Assembly: GCA_021809895.1 (NCBI GenBank)
Contig: JAJZJU010000014.1
Coordinates: 1 to 35,354, forward strand
Source: a bacterium
GTDB taxonomy: Bacteria; Chloroflexota; Dormibacteria; Aeolococcales; Bog-877
Reading direction: 5' to 3'
DNA length: 35,354 nucleotides
The notes beneath the pieces are model-generated. The model saw only the letters and a list, made by a program, of their open reading frames with translations. It searched no databases and was not told where the DNA came from. The first letter of the stretch is position 1. Each line of letters starts with the position of its first letter. The position numbers and the translations under genes are program-made. Below, piece by piece: positions 1 through 7,486 of the stretch.

Positions 1-1
1 G

Positions 2-175
2 GCCTTCGTGAACCACCTGGAGGCGACCACGGGGACCCTGAGCCCCGGCAAGCAGGCGGACCTGGTGGTGTTGGCGGCCGACCCGTTTACCCTGGAGCCG
101 ACAGCGCTGCCGCAGGCGACCGTGGAGTTGACCATGGTCGGTGGCAGGACGGTCTACGATCGAGGCACGGTGTGA
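2..175 (+). CDS. Amidohydrolase family protein, C-terminal end (partial)
   Basis: The window opens inside this gene; 57 codons remain before a TGA at 173-175. The tail has the usual ending of metal-dependent amidohydrolases of the YtcJ/amidohydrolase-3 kind: a G-T-L-x-P-G-K-x-A-D-L-V-V-L segment, where the chain returns to the small beta-sandwich domain, followed by A-D-P-F and a closing V-G-G-R-T-V-Y strand. The catalytic metal ligands lie upstream of the window, so the substrate cannot be read. A peptide-type ABC permease gene starts 46 bases later on the same strand, so the two may belong to one uptake-and-hydrolysis operon. Confidence 0.8.
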   Translation, partial: AFVNHLEATTGTLSPGKQADLVVLAADPFTLEPTALPQATVELTMVGGRTVYDRGTV

Positions 176-221
176 CCGTCTCAGCTTCAGCACTGGGGGC
201 GCATCCGGGGGAGGGGAGGCG

Positions 222-1163
222 GTGACCCGCTACATCGTGCAGCGGCTGCTGCAGTCGATACTGGTCATGCTGCTGGTCAGCATCCTGGTCTTCACCCTTC
301 TCCACCTGCTGCCCGGAGGGCTGGTGCGCGCCCAACTGGGGCCCAAGGCAAGCCCTCACGCGGTGGCCCAGTTGGCGGCGCAGGAGGGACTCAACAGACC
401 GCTGCCTGTCCAGTACGGGATCTGGCTCTGGCAGGCGCTGCACGGCAACCTCGGCTTCTCCTACAAGCTGAATTCCCCGGTCTCCACACTGCTGGCAGAG
501 TACTTTCCCCGCGACCTGCTGATGGTCGGCATCGCTCTGTTCCTGGCGATAGCGCTGTCGATCCCGCTGGGGCTGATCCAGGGCATCCGCCGCAACCGTG
601 ACATCGACTACGGTCTCTCCTTCCTGCTCTTGGCGCTGTACTCAATGCCCAGCTTCTTGCTGGGAGTGATCGGGATCATCCTGTTCAACATCGAGTTCAA
701 CCTCCTGCCACCCACGGCGATCCACTTCGGCGTGAACTTCGGGGATAGCGTGAGCGCCCTGGTGCTCCCCACCGGCACCCTGATGCTGGGAAACGTGGCC
801 TACTTCAGCCGCTACATGCGGTCGGCGGTGATCGACAACCTGCTGGAGGACTACGTGCGCACCGCCCGTTCCAAGGGAGCGGGCTGGGGCCGGGTTCTGA
901 GCCGCCACGTGCTGCGCAACTCGATGCTGCCCACCGTCAGCCTGATCGGGATCAGCTTCCCGTATGTGATCAGCGGATCCCTGATCGTGGAGGCGCTCTT
1001 TGACTTCCCGGGCACCGGCCTGCTCTTCTGGAACGGGGCCCAGGACCGCGACTATCCCGTTCTCCTGGGCGTGATCCTCTTGATCAGCACCGCGGTCGTC
1101 GTCGGCAACCTGGTGGCGGACCTGCTCTACATGGTTCTCGACCCGAGGATTCGATATGCCTGA
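222..1163 (+). CDS. ABC transporter permease, DppB/OppB type
   Basis: Inner-membrane permease of a peptide/nickel-type ABC importer. The protein begins with a transmembrane helix (V-T-R-Y-I-V-Q-R-L-L-Q) as DppB proteins do, has about six hydrophobic segments, and carries the EAA loop that contacts the ATPase (E-D-Y-V-R-T-A-R-S-K-G-A then R-H-V-L-R-N-S-M-L-P). I chose GTG at 222 because a GGAGGGGAGG ribosome site precedes it and the residues before it do not look like family sequence. At 313 residues it has normal length. It overlaps the next permease by 8 bases (ATGCCTGA). The binding protein and ATPases are not in the window, so the substrate (peptide, nickel, other) is open. Confidence 0.92.
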   Translation: MTRYIVQRLLQSILVMLLVSILVFTLLHLLPGGLVRAQLGPKASPHAVAQLAAQEGLNRPLPVQYGIWLWQALHGNLGFSYKLNSPVSTLLAEYFPRDLLMVGIALFLAIALSIPLGLIQGIRRNRDIDYGLSFLLLALYSMPSFLLGVIGIILFNIEFNLLPPTAIHFGVNFGDSVSALVLPTGTLMLGNVAYFSRYMRSAVIDNLLEDYVRTARSKGAGWGRVLSRHVLRNSMLPTVSLIGISFPYVISGSLIVEALFDFPGTGLLFWNGAQDRDYPVLLGVILLISTAVVVGNLVADLLYMVLDPRIRYA

Positions 1164-2127
1164 GGCGACCGACGCGCCCATATCAGCCGCGACATCCCTG
1201 GCCCTGGATAGGACGGCCGCCATTCCCGGCGGCGGCAGGGCGGGGGGCGGCGGCCAAGATGAGATCGAGGAGTGGCACTCGCCAAGGCTGCTGGCGGAGA
1301 ACCTGCGCGTCTATGCCAGCAACCGGATCGCCCTGGGGGGAGCGGTGTTTCTGGTGCTGGTGCTGATCTTCTGCTACCTGGGACCCCTCCTCTACCAGAC
1401 CAATCAGGTCTCCACCAACCTTTTGAACGGCAACCTCAGTCCCTCCCCGAGCCACCTGCTCGGCACCAGCCCGGAGGGCCGGGACACCCTGGGGCGGCTG
1501 ATGCTGGGGGGCCAGTCGACCCTGGAGGTCGCCCTGGCGGTGGCGGCGATCGCAACCGTCTTCGGGACGCTCTGGGGCGCCATCGCGGGCCTGATTGGAG
1601 GCGTGCTCGATGCCCTGATGATGCGGATCGTCGACGCCATGCTCTCCATCCCGTTCCTGTTCTTCGTGGTCCTGCTGGCGGCCCTGGTGCAACCCTCGCT
1701 GCCGGTCATCATCCTGGCCATCGCCTCCGTGAGCTGGCTCAGCACCGCGCGGCTGGTGCGGGGCGAGGTTCTCAGCCTGCGCACCCGCGACTACGTTGCC
1801 GCCGCACGCTGCTTCGGAGGCGGCTCTTGGAGGATCGTGTTCCGTCACCTGCTGCCCAACGCCCTGGGGGTGGTGGTGGTGAACGGAACCCTGAAGGTGG
1901 CCGACGCGATCCTCACCTTCGCCGCCATCAGCTTCCTGGGACTCGGGGTGCCACCGCCGGCCACCAGCTGGGGGCAGCTGCTCACCACCGGCATCAACAA
2001 CCTGTTCAACGGCTACTGGTGGGAGCTGTGGCCGGCGGGTCTGCTGATCGTGCTGACCGTGATCGCCATAAACGTGATGGGCGACGGCCTTCGCGACGTG
2101 GTGGAAAAGCGGCTGCAGCAGCGCTGA
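1156..2127 (+). CDS. ABC transporter permease, DppC/OppC type
   Basis: Second permease of the same importer and partner of the upstream DppB-like protein. It has the DppC layout: a cytoplasmic N-terminal region, one helix, a periplasmic stretch containing the L-G-T-S-P-E-G-R-D family motif, then the five-helix permease core with the EAA loop (R-D-Y-V-A-A-A-R-C-F-G-G then R-H-L-L-P-N-A-L-G). The first 35 or so residues are an unusual Gly/Ala-rich extension. The ATG lies inside the end of the upstream gene, so translation is probably coupled. 323 residues is slightly longer than typical because of the extension. No ATPase gene follows; an aldehyde dehydrogenase does. Confidence 0.92.
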   Translation: MPEATDAPISAATSLALDRTAAIPGGGRAGGGGQDEIEEWHSPRLLAENLRVYASNRIALGGAVFLVLVLIFCYLGPLLYQTNQVSTNLLNGNLSPSPSHLLGTSPEGRDTLGRLMLGGQSTLEVALAVAAIATVFGTLWGAIAGLIGGVLDALMMRIVDAMLSIPFLFFVVLLAALVQPSLPVIILAIASVSWLSTARLVRGEVLSLRTRDYVAAARCFGGGSWRIVFRHLLPNALGVVVVNGTLKVADAILTFAAISFLGLGVPPPATSWGQLLTTGINNLFNGYWWELWPAGLLIVLTVIAINVMGDGLRDVVEKRLQQR

Positions 2128-2188
2128 GGCCGGAGGCCCACGCTGCCCGCCGAGTCAGGCCGGAATGCCAACATCAGGAGACGAACAG

Positions 2189-3667
2189 ATGACCCTCACC
2201 TTCGCTGAGCGAGCCGGCCGCGAGATTTTGGCCGAGCCGATCCGACTGCGCCTCTACATCGACGGGGAGTGGGCGGAGACGGAGCGGCAGGTCCCCCTGG
2301 TGAGCCCTGTGACCGGTCAGGTGGTCGCCTCCGTGCCGGTGCCGACCAGAGCCGACGTATCCAGGGCGGTGACGGCGGCCCGCGCGGCGCAGATGAAATG
2401 GGCAGAGCAGGGGGCATTCCAGCGGGCGGAGATGTGCCACCGCATCGGCGAGGCGCTGCACTCCCGAGCAGCCGGGCTGGCGAGCCTGCAGACCATGGAG
2501 CAGGGCAAGCCGCTGGCCGAGTCGATAAGTGACATCGAGGAGGCGGCGCGACTCTTCCATCTCCACGCCGAGGACCTGGTGCGGCTCAGCGGCGAGACGC
2601 TGCCGGTGACCGATCCCAACAAGCGGATGCTCACCTTCCGCAGCCCGGTCGGCACCTGGGCGATCATCACGCCCTGGAACTTCCCCGTCCTGATGATGGC
2701 CGAGTTCGTGGCTCCGGGGCTGGCGACGGGCAACGCCTTGGTGGTCAAGCCCCCCGCCCACACCTGCGCGGCGGTGCTGGCGTCGGTCGCGGCCTTCGAG
2801 GAGGCCGGCTTGCCCAGAGGTCTGGTCAACATCGTGCCCGGCGATGGCGCGGTCGGCGAGATGATGCTCCAGGAGCCGGGCTTCGACGCCATCGGCTTCA
2901 TCGGCTCGTCGGCCACCGGGACCCGGATCCAGGCGACGGCGGGTCTGCGCCGGACCATCATGGAGTGCTCTGGGAACGGGCCGATTGTGGTCTGCGCCGA
3001 CGCCGACATCGAACGGGCGGCTCGCGCCGCCACCTACGGCGCCTACCTCTGCTCGGGGCAGGTGTGTTGCGCCACCGAAAGAGCCCTGGTGGACCGGTCC
3101 GTGCACCAGCAATTCCTGGAGGCATGCCTGTCGGCGGCGGAGATGGTCCGCCTGGGGGATCCTTTCGACCCCGAAGTCAACCTCGGCCCGCTCAACAACG
3201 AGAGTGTGGCTGCCAAGATGGATCGGCATCTGGCGGACGCCATCAGCCGGGGGGCACGGCCACTTGTCGGCGGCTCACGACAGGCCGGCATGCCCACCGA
3301 GCTCTATTACCAGTACACCGTTTTGGACGGGGTCGCTCCCGAGATGGCCGCCTTCCGGGAGGAGTCGTTCGGGCCCCTGCTGCCGATCACGGTCGCGGGC
3401 GGCGACCGGGAGCTCTTGGAGCTTGCCAACTCCGACGACCTGGGGCTGCAGGCGGCCGTCTTCACCCGCGACCTCGCCAGAGCATTTCACTTCGCCGAAC
3501 GGCTGCAGGTCGGTCAGGTGATCGTGAACGACACCACCGACTACTGGGATATCAACATGCCGTTCGGTGGCGCCGGCGGCAAGCGCAGCGGGTGGGGGCG
3601 GATCGGGGGCAAGTGGACCCTCATGGATATGTCCGACGTCCGCACCGCCGTCATCGACCTCTCCTGA
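2189..3667 (+). CDS. NAD(P)-dependent aldehyde dehydrogenase
   Basis: Oxidises an aldehyde to the acid in the cytosol; the exact substrate is unknown, though the overall look is that of succinate-semialdehyde/betaine-aldehyde type enzymes. Visible family motifs are the cofactor-site P-W-N-F-P, the Glu of M-E-C-S-G-N-G-P (E259), the catalytic Cys of G-Q-V-C-C-A (C293) and E-E-S-F-G-P near the C-terminus. The usual E-L-G-G-K around the catalytic Glu is replaced by E-C-S-G-N. The start is ATG 2189, with AGGAG eight bases before it; an in-frame ATG at 2165 lacks such a site. 492 residues is normal. It ends 10 bases from the convergent gene at 3678 and may be co-transcribed with the permeases. Confidence 0.92.
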   Translation: MTLTFAERAGREILAEPIRLRLYIDGEWAETERQVPLVSPVTGQVVASVPVPTRADVSRAVTAARAAQMKWAEQGAFQRAEMCHRIGEALHSRAAGLASLQTMEQGKPLAESISDIEEAARLFHLHAEDLVRLSGETLPVTDPNKRMLTFRSPVGTWAIITPWNFPVLMMAEFVAPGLATGNALVVKPPAHTCAAVLASVAAFEEAGLPRGLVNIVPGDGAVGEMMLQEPGFDAIGFIGSSATGTRIQATAGLRRTIMECSGNGPIVVCADADIERAARAATYGAYLCSGQVCCATERALVDRSVHQQFLEACLSAAEMVRLGDPFDPEVNLGPLNNESVAAKMDRHLADAISRGARPLVGGSRQAGMPTELYYQYTVLDGVAPEMAAFREESFGPLLPITVAGGDRELLELANSDDLGLQAAVFTRDLARAFHFAERLQVGQVIVNDTTDYWDINMPFGGAGGKRSGWGRIGGKWTLMDMSDVRTAVIDLS

Positions 3668-3677
3668 GCGGCCCCGG

Positions 3678-4289
3678 TCAGAGGGTGACGTGCGCCTCCC
3701 TGAGGGGGACTGTGATGATCCGCTCCAGCTCGGCGAAGACCGGGTGGGCGCGCAGGGAAGGACGTGAGTCCAGGTCGCCGAAGGTCACCTCGAACCTGCC
3801 CGTGGGCAGGTCAGGGGCCCAGGGAAGGTCCAGGACCGAGACGGTCGACCCACACTCAGGACAGACCGCCTGGTAGGGGTCCAGGTGGGGGAATCGCAGC
3901 AGGAAGAAGTTCAGCGTCGCCGCGCAAGCGGGGCAGGGGGCCAGATAGGCGGTCACCGGGTCGGACTGGAAACCAGCCGGCCCGGGGTCGGCATAGCAGC
4001 GCCAGACTCCGGCCTCCACGGTTACGGATCCCCGAGGCGTACCAGAAGCCAGCGGCACCGTGGTGGCGACCCGAGCTCCCAGGCTGCGGATGAAGTCTGG
4101 CCCCGGGCCCAAGGCCCCGTCGGGCGCTTCCCTCGCCAATCCGGAGCGGATCAGAGCCGAGCGGACCTCCTCCAGCACCTCGTCTGAGGGCAGGTAGTCG
4201 GGCTCCACTGCCAGCAGGTGGAGCCAACTGCGGTGGGGATGGGGGCCGGTCCCGTGGTCGGGACGAGTAAGAGCGCTCAGAGCCACCAT
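3678..4289 (-). CDS. Hypothetical protein with a C-P-x-C zinc-ribbon-like pair
   Basis: I do not recognise this family. The 203-residue protein has no membrane segment or signal peptide. Near its middle it carries two C-P-x-C knuckles (C-P-A-C, and C-P-E-C-G about 25 residues later), spaced like a zinc ribbon and separated by a hydrophobic stretch. The C-terminal part (R-F-E-V-T-F-G-D-L) reads like a beta-rich domain. ATG 4289 is preferred over the upstream possibility at 4352, whose extra residues are Arg-rich and lack a ribosome site; the region before 4289 has no clear Shine-Dalgarno either. It is convergent with the aldehyde dehydrogenase and divergent from the small membrane protein at 4341. 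Confidence 0.65.
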   Translation of the reverse strand: MVALSALTRPDHGTGPHPHRSWLHLLAVEPDYLPSDEVLEEVRSALIRSGLAREAPDGALGPGPDFIRSLGARVATTVPLASGTPRGSVTVEAGVWRCYADPGPAGFQSDPVTAYLAPCPACAATLNFFLLRFPHLDPYQAVCPECGSTVSVLDLPWAPDLPTGRFEVTFGDLDSRPSLRAHPVFAELERIITVPLREAHVTL

Positions 4290-4340
4290 CCTAACCTGAC
4301 CCCCACCCCGCCAAGTGGGTCGAGCGGACTCCCTTTGCCG

Positions 4341-4700
4341 ATGGCGAAGCACAGGTTCAGGACCGGGCTGGCGCTGATCGGCGGCTGCGCGGCCATCTCG
4401 ATCTTGGTGCCCCCGCTGGCCGGGCTCCTCAACGTGGTTGCCTCCATCACCATGCTCGGACTGGCCGCCTACGCCGCCTACCGCTCCTGGGCCTTCATGG
4501 AGTCCCTGGTCGAGGCGTCCCGGCGCCCAGCCACCGTACGGCGCAACCTGGAGTCGCAGCGGCAGAGGACGCCGGAGCGGGACAGGGAAGCGCCTGAACT
4601 AGACGAGCCCACCCGCGATGGAGACCAGGGCCCTTCGTCTCGGACCCGGCGGCTGCGGCTGCCCGCCCTGCGGAGGGAGGGGGCGTTCAGGGACCGCTGA
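4341..4700 (+). CDS. Small two-helix membrane protein, unknown function
   Basis: A 119-residue protein starting M-A-K-H-R-F with two adjacent hydrophobic segments (roughly residues 8-28 and 30-50) and then a long, charged, Arg/Glu-rich cytoplasmic tail. I know no family for it. ATG 4341 is chosen because translation upstream of it is Pro/Ser-rich and overlaps the divergent gene; no good ribosome site is visible. Its last 14 bases overlap the end of the convergent RDD gene (4687-5463). Composition resembles the neighbours. It is a plausible real gene but could be a chance ORF. Confidence 0.5.
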   Translation: MAKHRFRTGLALIGGCAAISILVPPLAGLLNVVASITMLGLAAYAAYRSWAFMESLVEASRRPATVRRNLESQRQRTPERDREAPELDEPTRDGDQGPSSRTRRLRLPALRREGAFRDR

Positions 4701-5463
4701 GGCGCTGCCTGAGTTGCAGGTAGGACCGCTCCAGTAGATGCACCGGGTCCTCGGACTCGGCGCCGGCATCAAGGGCCGCGCCCGCGCGGGCCGACAATGC
4801 GGCGACCAGCTCCCGCGCCACCTTCCTGCGCCGTTCCGGGGTGAGGCCGGGGCGGCGCAGGAACTCCCCCACCAGGTCCAGCTCGAAGCGGCCGCATCGC
4901 TGCAGGGCGGCAAGGGGTGGGCCGGGGTCCACCAACGCTGTGGGAGCCGGCCCCACCGGAGCTGCGGCCGCCTGGAGGCGACGCACCCCATGGTCGTGGA
5001 CCACCACTGTTCCAGCCGCCAGGTCGCCGAGACGGCGAGGCTGCCGGCCGGCGAACATGGCGACAACCCCGATCCCGTACAGAAGGGGGAGAAAGTCCAA
5101 GATCCTGATGAGGTTTCGCACCATGGAGTCGGCCAGCCCGACGGGAACGCCCTGCAGGTCGACCACGCGCAGGCCGAAGATCAACTTGCCGGGCGAGCGC
5201 CCGGCGGTGGAGACCTCGCAGACCACGTAGTAGACCACCGGCACCACCGAGGCCACCACAACAATGGGGATCAGCAGCGGCCCCAGGGCATGGGCCGAGG
5301 GCGAAATCGCGTTCATGGCCAGGGCCCCGAAGACCAGGGCCAGCATGAGGATCAGGATGATGACCGAGTCGACCGCCGCCGCCAGCCCCCTCGACCCGAT
5401 GCCCGCCACCGGCTGGGAGAGGACGAGGCTCTCCGGAGTCCGATACCCGAATCCCTGCTGCAT
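4687..5463 (-). CDS. RDD family membrane protein
   Basis: Integral membrane protein with the RDD domain: an early G-S-R-G-L-A-A-A-V-D-S helix start, a second helix, the S-P-G-K-L-I-F-G-L-R-V-V-D signature, and a third helix ending in P-R-R-L-G-D-L-A-A-G-T-V-V-V. After the domain comes an 80-90 residue soluble tail rich in Arg and Ala. ATG 5463 is favoured, as the sequence before it is basic and non-family. RDD proteins of this genomic context sit beside SpoIIM, DUF58 and MoxR genes, as here: the SpoIIM gene starts 66 bases away in the opposite direction. A role with that locus is inferred from context; the biochemical function is unknown. Confidence 0.88.
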   Translation of the reverse strand: MQQGFGYRTPESLVLSQPVAGIGSRGLAAAVDSVIILILMLALVFGALAMNAISPSAHALGPLLIPIVVVASVVPVVYYVVCEVSTAGRSPGKLIFGLRVVDLQGVPVGLADSMVRNLIRILDFLPLLYGIGVVAMFAGRQPRRLGDLAAGTVVVHDHGVRRLQAAAAPVGPAPTALVDPGPPLAALQRCGRFELDLVGEFLRRPGLTPERRRKVARELVAALSARAGAALDAGAESEDPVHLLERSYLQLRQRLSGP

Positions 5464-5529
5464 GCTCGGTCGGCATCTTAAGCCGGAGCGCGACACCGTG
5501 AGCCCGACTCGTCGGAAGGTTGTGGTTCG

Positions 5530-6540
5530 GTGAGGCCACCGGAACAGTTCGTGGCCGAGCGGCGACCGCTCTGGGATGAACTGGTCACCCTCTGCGAGCA
5601 TTTGCGGGGCCGGCGGGTGAGACGGGCTTCGGCAGCCGAGGTGGACCGGCTGGCATCCCTGATCCGCCTGGTGAGCGGCGACCTCGCGACATCCAGGCGT
5701 GACTATCCGGGCTCCGAGCTCCCAGCCTACCTGCAGACCCTGCTCACCACCGCCCAGCCGCTCCTGTACCGACGCGCCAGCCCCGGGCTGGGGGCGTTGC
5801 CAGGCTTCTTCGCATGGGGCCTGCCCCGCCGGTTTCGTCAGCTGGCCCCCTACACCGCCTTCGCAGCCTTCTGTCTGGCCGCGGGAACTGCGGCAGGTTG
5901 GGCGGCCGTGGCCCTGCGACCGGACCTGGTGGGCCTACTTCCGGCCGGCTTCCAAGCGAGCGTCGACTCCCACCACGTCGGCAATCCCCTGGCCTTGAGC
6001 GGCCAGTTCAGCTCCCAGCTATCCGCCTTCATCATCCAGAACAACATCCGGGTGGCGGCCCTCGCCTGCGTCCTCGGTCTGTTCCTGGGCGTGCCCACGG
6101 TCGCCCTGTTGCTTGAGAACGGCTTCATGCTGGGGGTGCTGGCGAGCGCCAGCCACTCGGCCGGGCTCGATCTCCAGTTCTGGGCCCTGATAGTCCCCCA
6201 CGGGGTCATCGAGCTGACCGTGATCTGCACCGCGGCGGGTGCCGGCCTGAGCCTGGGAGACTCCCTTCTGCGCCCGGGACTGAACTCACGAGCCGCCGCC
6301 CTGACCCTGGCCGCCCGCCCCGCGGTGGAGCTGGCGCTGGGCATCTCATGCCTGCTGGTGGTGGCTGGCATGATCGAGGGGTTCGTGACCCCGTCCGGAC
6401 TGCCTCCGCAGCTGAAGCTGGGGGTGGGAGCCCTTTCCGGGATCCTGCTGTACGCCTGGCTCCTGCTGGCCGGTAGAGGCAGAGGTCCCGGGCTCCGGCC
6501 GGGCACGCCGACCCCGGGCCCAGTCTCCAGCGACTGGTAG
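5530..6540 (+). CDS. Stage II sporulation protein M family (DUF95) membrane protein
   Basis: 336-residue multi-pass membrane protein of the SpoIIM/DUF95 family. A soluble helical N-terminus (about 90 residues) precedes several membrane helices, including the family core around N-N-I-R-V-A-A-L-A-C-V-L-G and the G-V-I-E-L segment (here P-H-G-V-I-E-L). The start is GTG 5530, with GGAAGG about ten bases upstream. In non-sporulating high-GC bacteria this family is found with RDD, DUF58 and MoxR genes rather than in sporulation, so the name should not be read as evidence for sporulation. ispH begins 10 bases after its stop codon. Confidence 0.88.
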   Translation: MRPPEQFVAERRPLWDELVTLCEHLRGRRVRRASAAEVDRLASLIRLVSGDLATSRRDYPGSELPAYLQTLLTTAQPLLYRRASPGLGALPGFFAWGLPRRFRQLAPYTAFAAFCLAAGTAAGWAAVALRPDLVGLLPAGFQASVDSHHVGNPLALSGQFSSQLSAFIIQNNIRVAALACVLGLFLGVPTVALLLENGFMLGVLASASHSAGLDLQFWALIVPHGVIELTVICTAAGAGLSLGDSLLRPGLNSRAAALTLAARPAVELALGISCLLVVAGMIEGFVTPSGLPPQLKLGVGALSGILLYAWLLLAGRGRGPGLRPGTPTPGPVSSDW

Positions 6541-6543
6541 GAT
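6538..6543 (+). promoter_or_regulatory. Candidate -10 box for leaderless ispH transcript
   Basis: TAGGAT overlaps the TAG stop codon of the SpoIIM gene and ends seven bases before the ispH ATG, so transcription would start at or next to the start codon. No convincing -35 element is present. There is no Shine-Dalgarno in the gap. The same spacing recurs before other first genes in the window. Confidence 0.4.
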
Positions 6544-6550
6544 CAGGTTG

Positions 6551-7486
6551 ATGGAGGTGGTGAAGATCACCCCTCGCGGCTACTGCCACGGGGTGGTGGA
6601 GGCGATTCGGGCGCTGCGAGTGGCCTCCGAAGAACACCCCGACGAGCCGGTCGCCATGCTCGGATACCTGGTTCACAACGAGCACGTGACCCGGGAGTTC
6701 GCGGACAGGGGTGTGCGGCTGGTGGACGCCCCGTCACGCCTGGAGGCCCTGGACCAGGTGGACAGCGGCACGGTGGTGCTCACCGCCCATGGAGTCTCCC
6801 CGGAGGTGAAGGAACGTGCCCTCGCCAAGGGGCTCAACGTGGTTGACGCAACCTGCACCGACGTGATCAGGACCCACGACCTGGTCCGCCGCCTGAGCAT
6901 GGACGGCTACGAGATCGTCTACATCGGCCGGCGTGGTCACCCCGAGCCGGAGGGCGTGGGGGGGGAAGCCCCCGAGGCGTTGCACCTGGTGGAGACGCTG
7001 GCCGACGTGGAAGGCCTGGAACTGACCGGAGAGAAGCTGGCGGTCACCACCCAGACCACCCTCTCGGTGTGGGACACCAAGGCGATCATCGAACGGCTCC
7101 GGGAGCGATTCCCCCGCATCGAGGTGCACAACGAGATCTGCAACGCCACCCAGGAGCGCCAGCAGGCCGCGGTCGAGGCAGCGGCGGCGTGTGACGTGGT
7201 GGTGGTGGTGGGCAGCTCCAGAAGCAGCAACACCAAGCGCTTGGTCCAGGTGGTCCAGGAGCTGGCCCATCGGCCCGCCTACCTGGTGGACACCGCCGCA
7301 GACCTCCAGGAAGAGTGGTTCTCCGGGGCGAGGCGGGTCGGGGTGACCTCGGGAGCGTCGACGCCATCGCAGATCACCAGAGATGTGATCCGGACCCTGG
7401 AGCAGATGGCCGAGCCCCGGCCCACCTCTGTCACAGCAGACCCCGTCCCTTCAACTCCAGGTAGCGGTTCACCAGCTGAGGAGTGA
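6551..7486 (+). CDS. ispH: 4-hydroxy-3-methylbut-2-enyl diphosphate reductase
   Basis: Last enzyme of the MEP isoprenoid pathway: it reduces HMBPP to IPP and DMAPP with a [4Fe-4S] cluster in the cytosol. The three cluster cysteines are visible: C12 in R-G-Y-C-H-G-V, C102 in A-T-C-T-D-V and C197 in E-I-C-N-A-T. H-N-E-H-V and T-A-H-G-V supply the substrate-binding histidines. At 311 residues it is normal. ATG 6551 is used rather than the adjacent TTG 6548. It sits between the SpoIIM and DUF58 genes, splitting a locus that is contiguous elsewhere. Its last 56 bases overlap the 3' end of the convergent DUF58 gene. Confidence 0.96.
   Translation: MEVVKITPRGYCHGVVEAIRALRVASEEHPDEPVAMLGYLVHNEHVTREFADRGVRLVDAPSRLEALDQVDSGTVVLTAHGVSPEVKERALAKGLNVVDATCTDVIRTHDLVRRLSMDGYEIVYIGRRGHPEPEGVGGEAPEALHLVETLADVEGLELTGEKLAVTTQTTLSVWDTKAIIERLRERFPRIEVHNEICNATQERQQAAVEAAAACDVVVVVGSSRSSNTKRLVQVVQELAHRPAYLVDTAADLQEEWFSGARRVGVTSGASTPSQITRDVIRTLEQMAEPRPTSVTADPVPSTPGSGSPAEE

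Noticed and set aside
642-1848. Long minus-strand ORFs opposite the ABC permease genes
   Set aside because: They are His/Gln/Asp-rich shadows caused by GC-rich codon bias opposite clearly conserved genes.
5530-6540. SpoIIM as a sign of sporulation
   Set aside because: The family is widespread in non-sporulating bacteria in this same MoxR/DUF58/RDD context, and no other sporulation gene is present.
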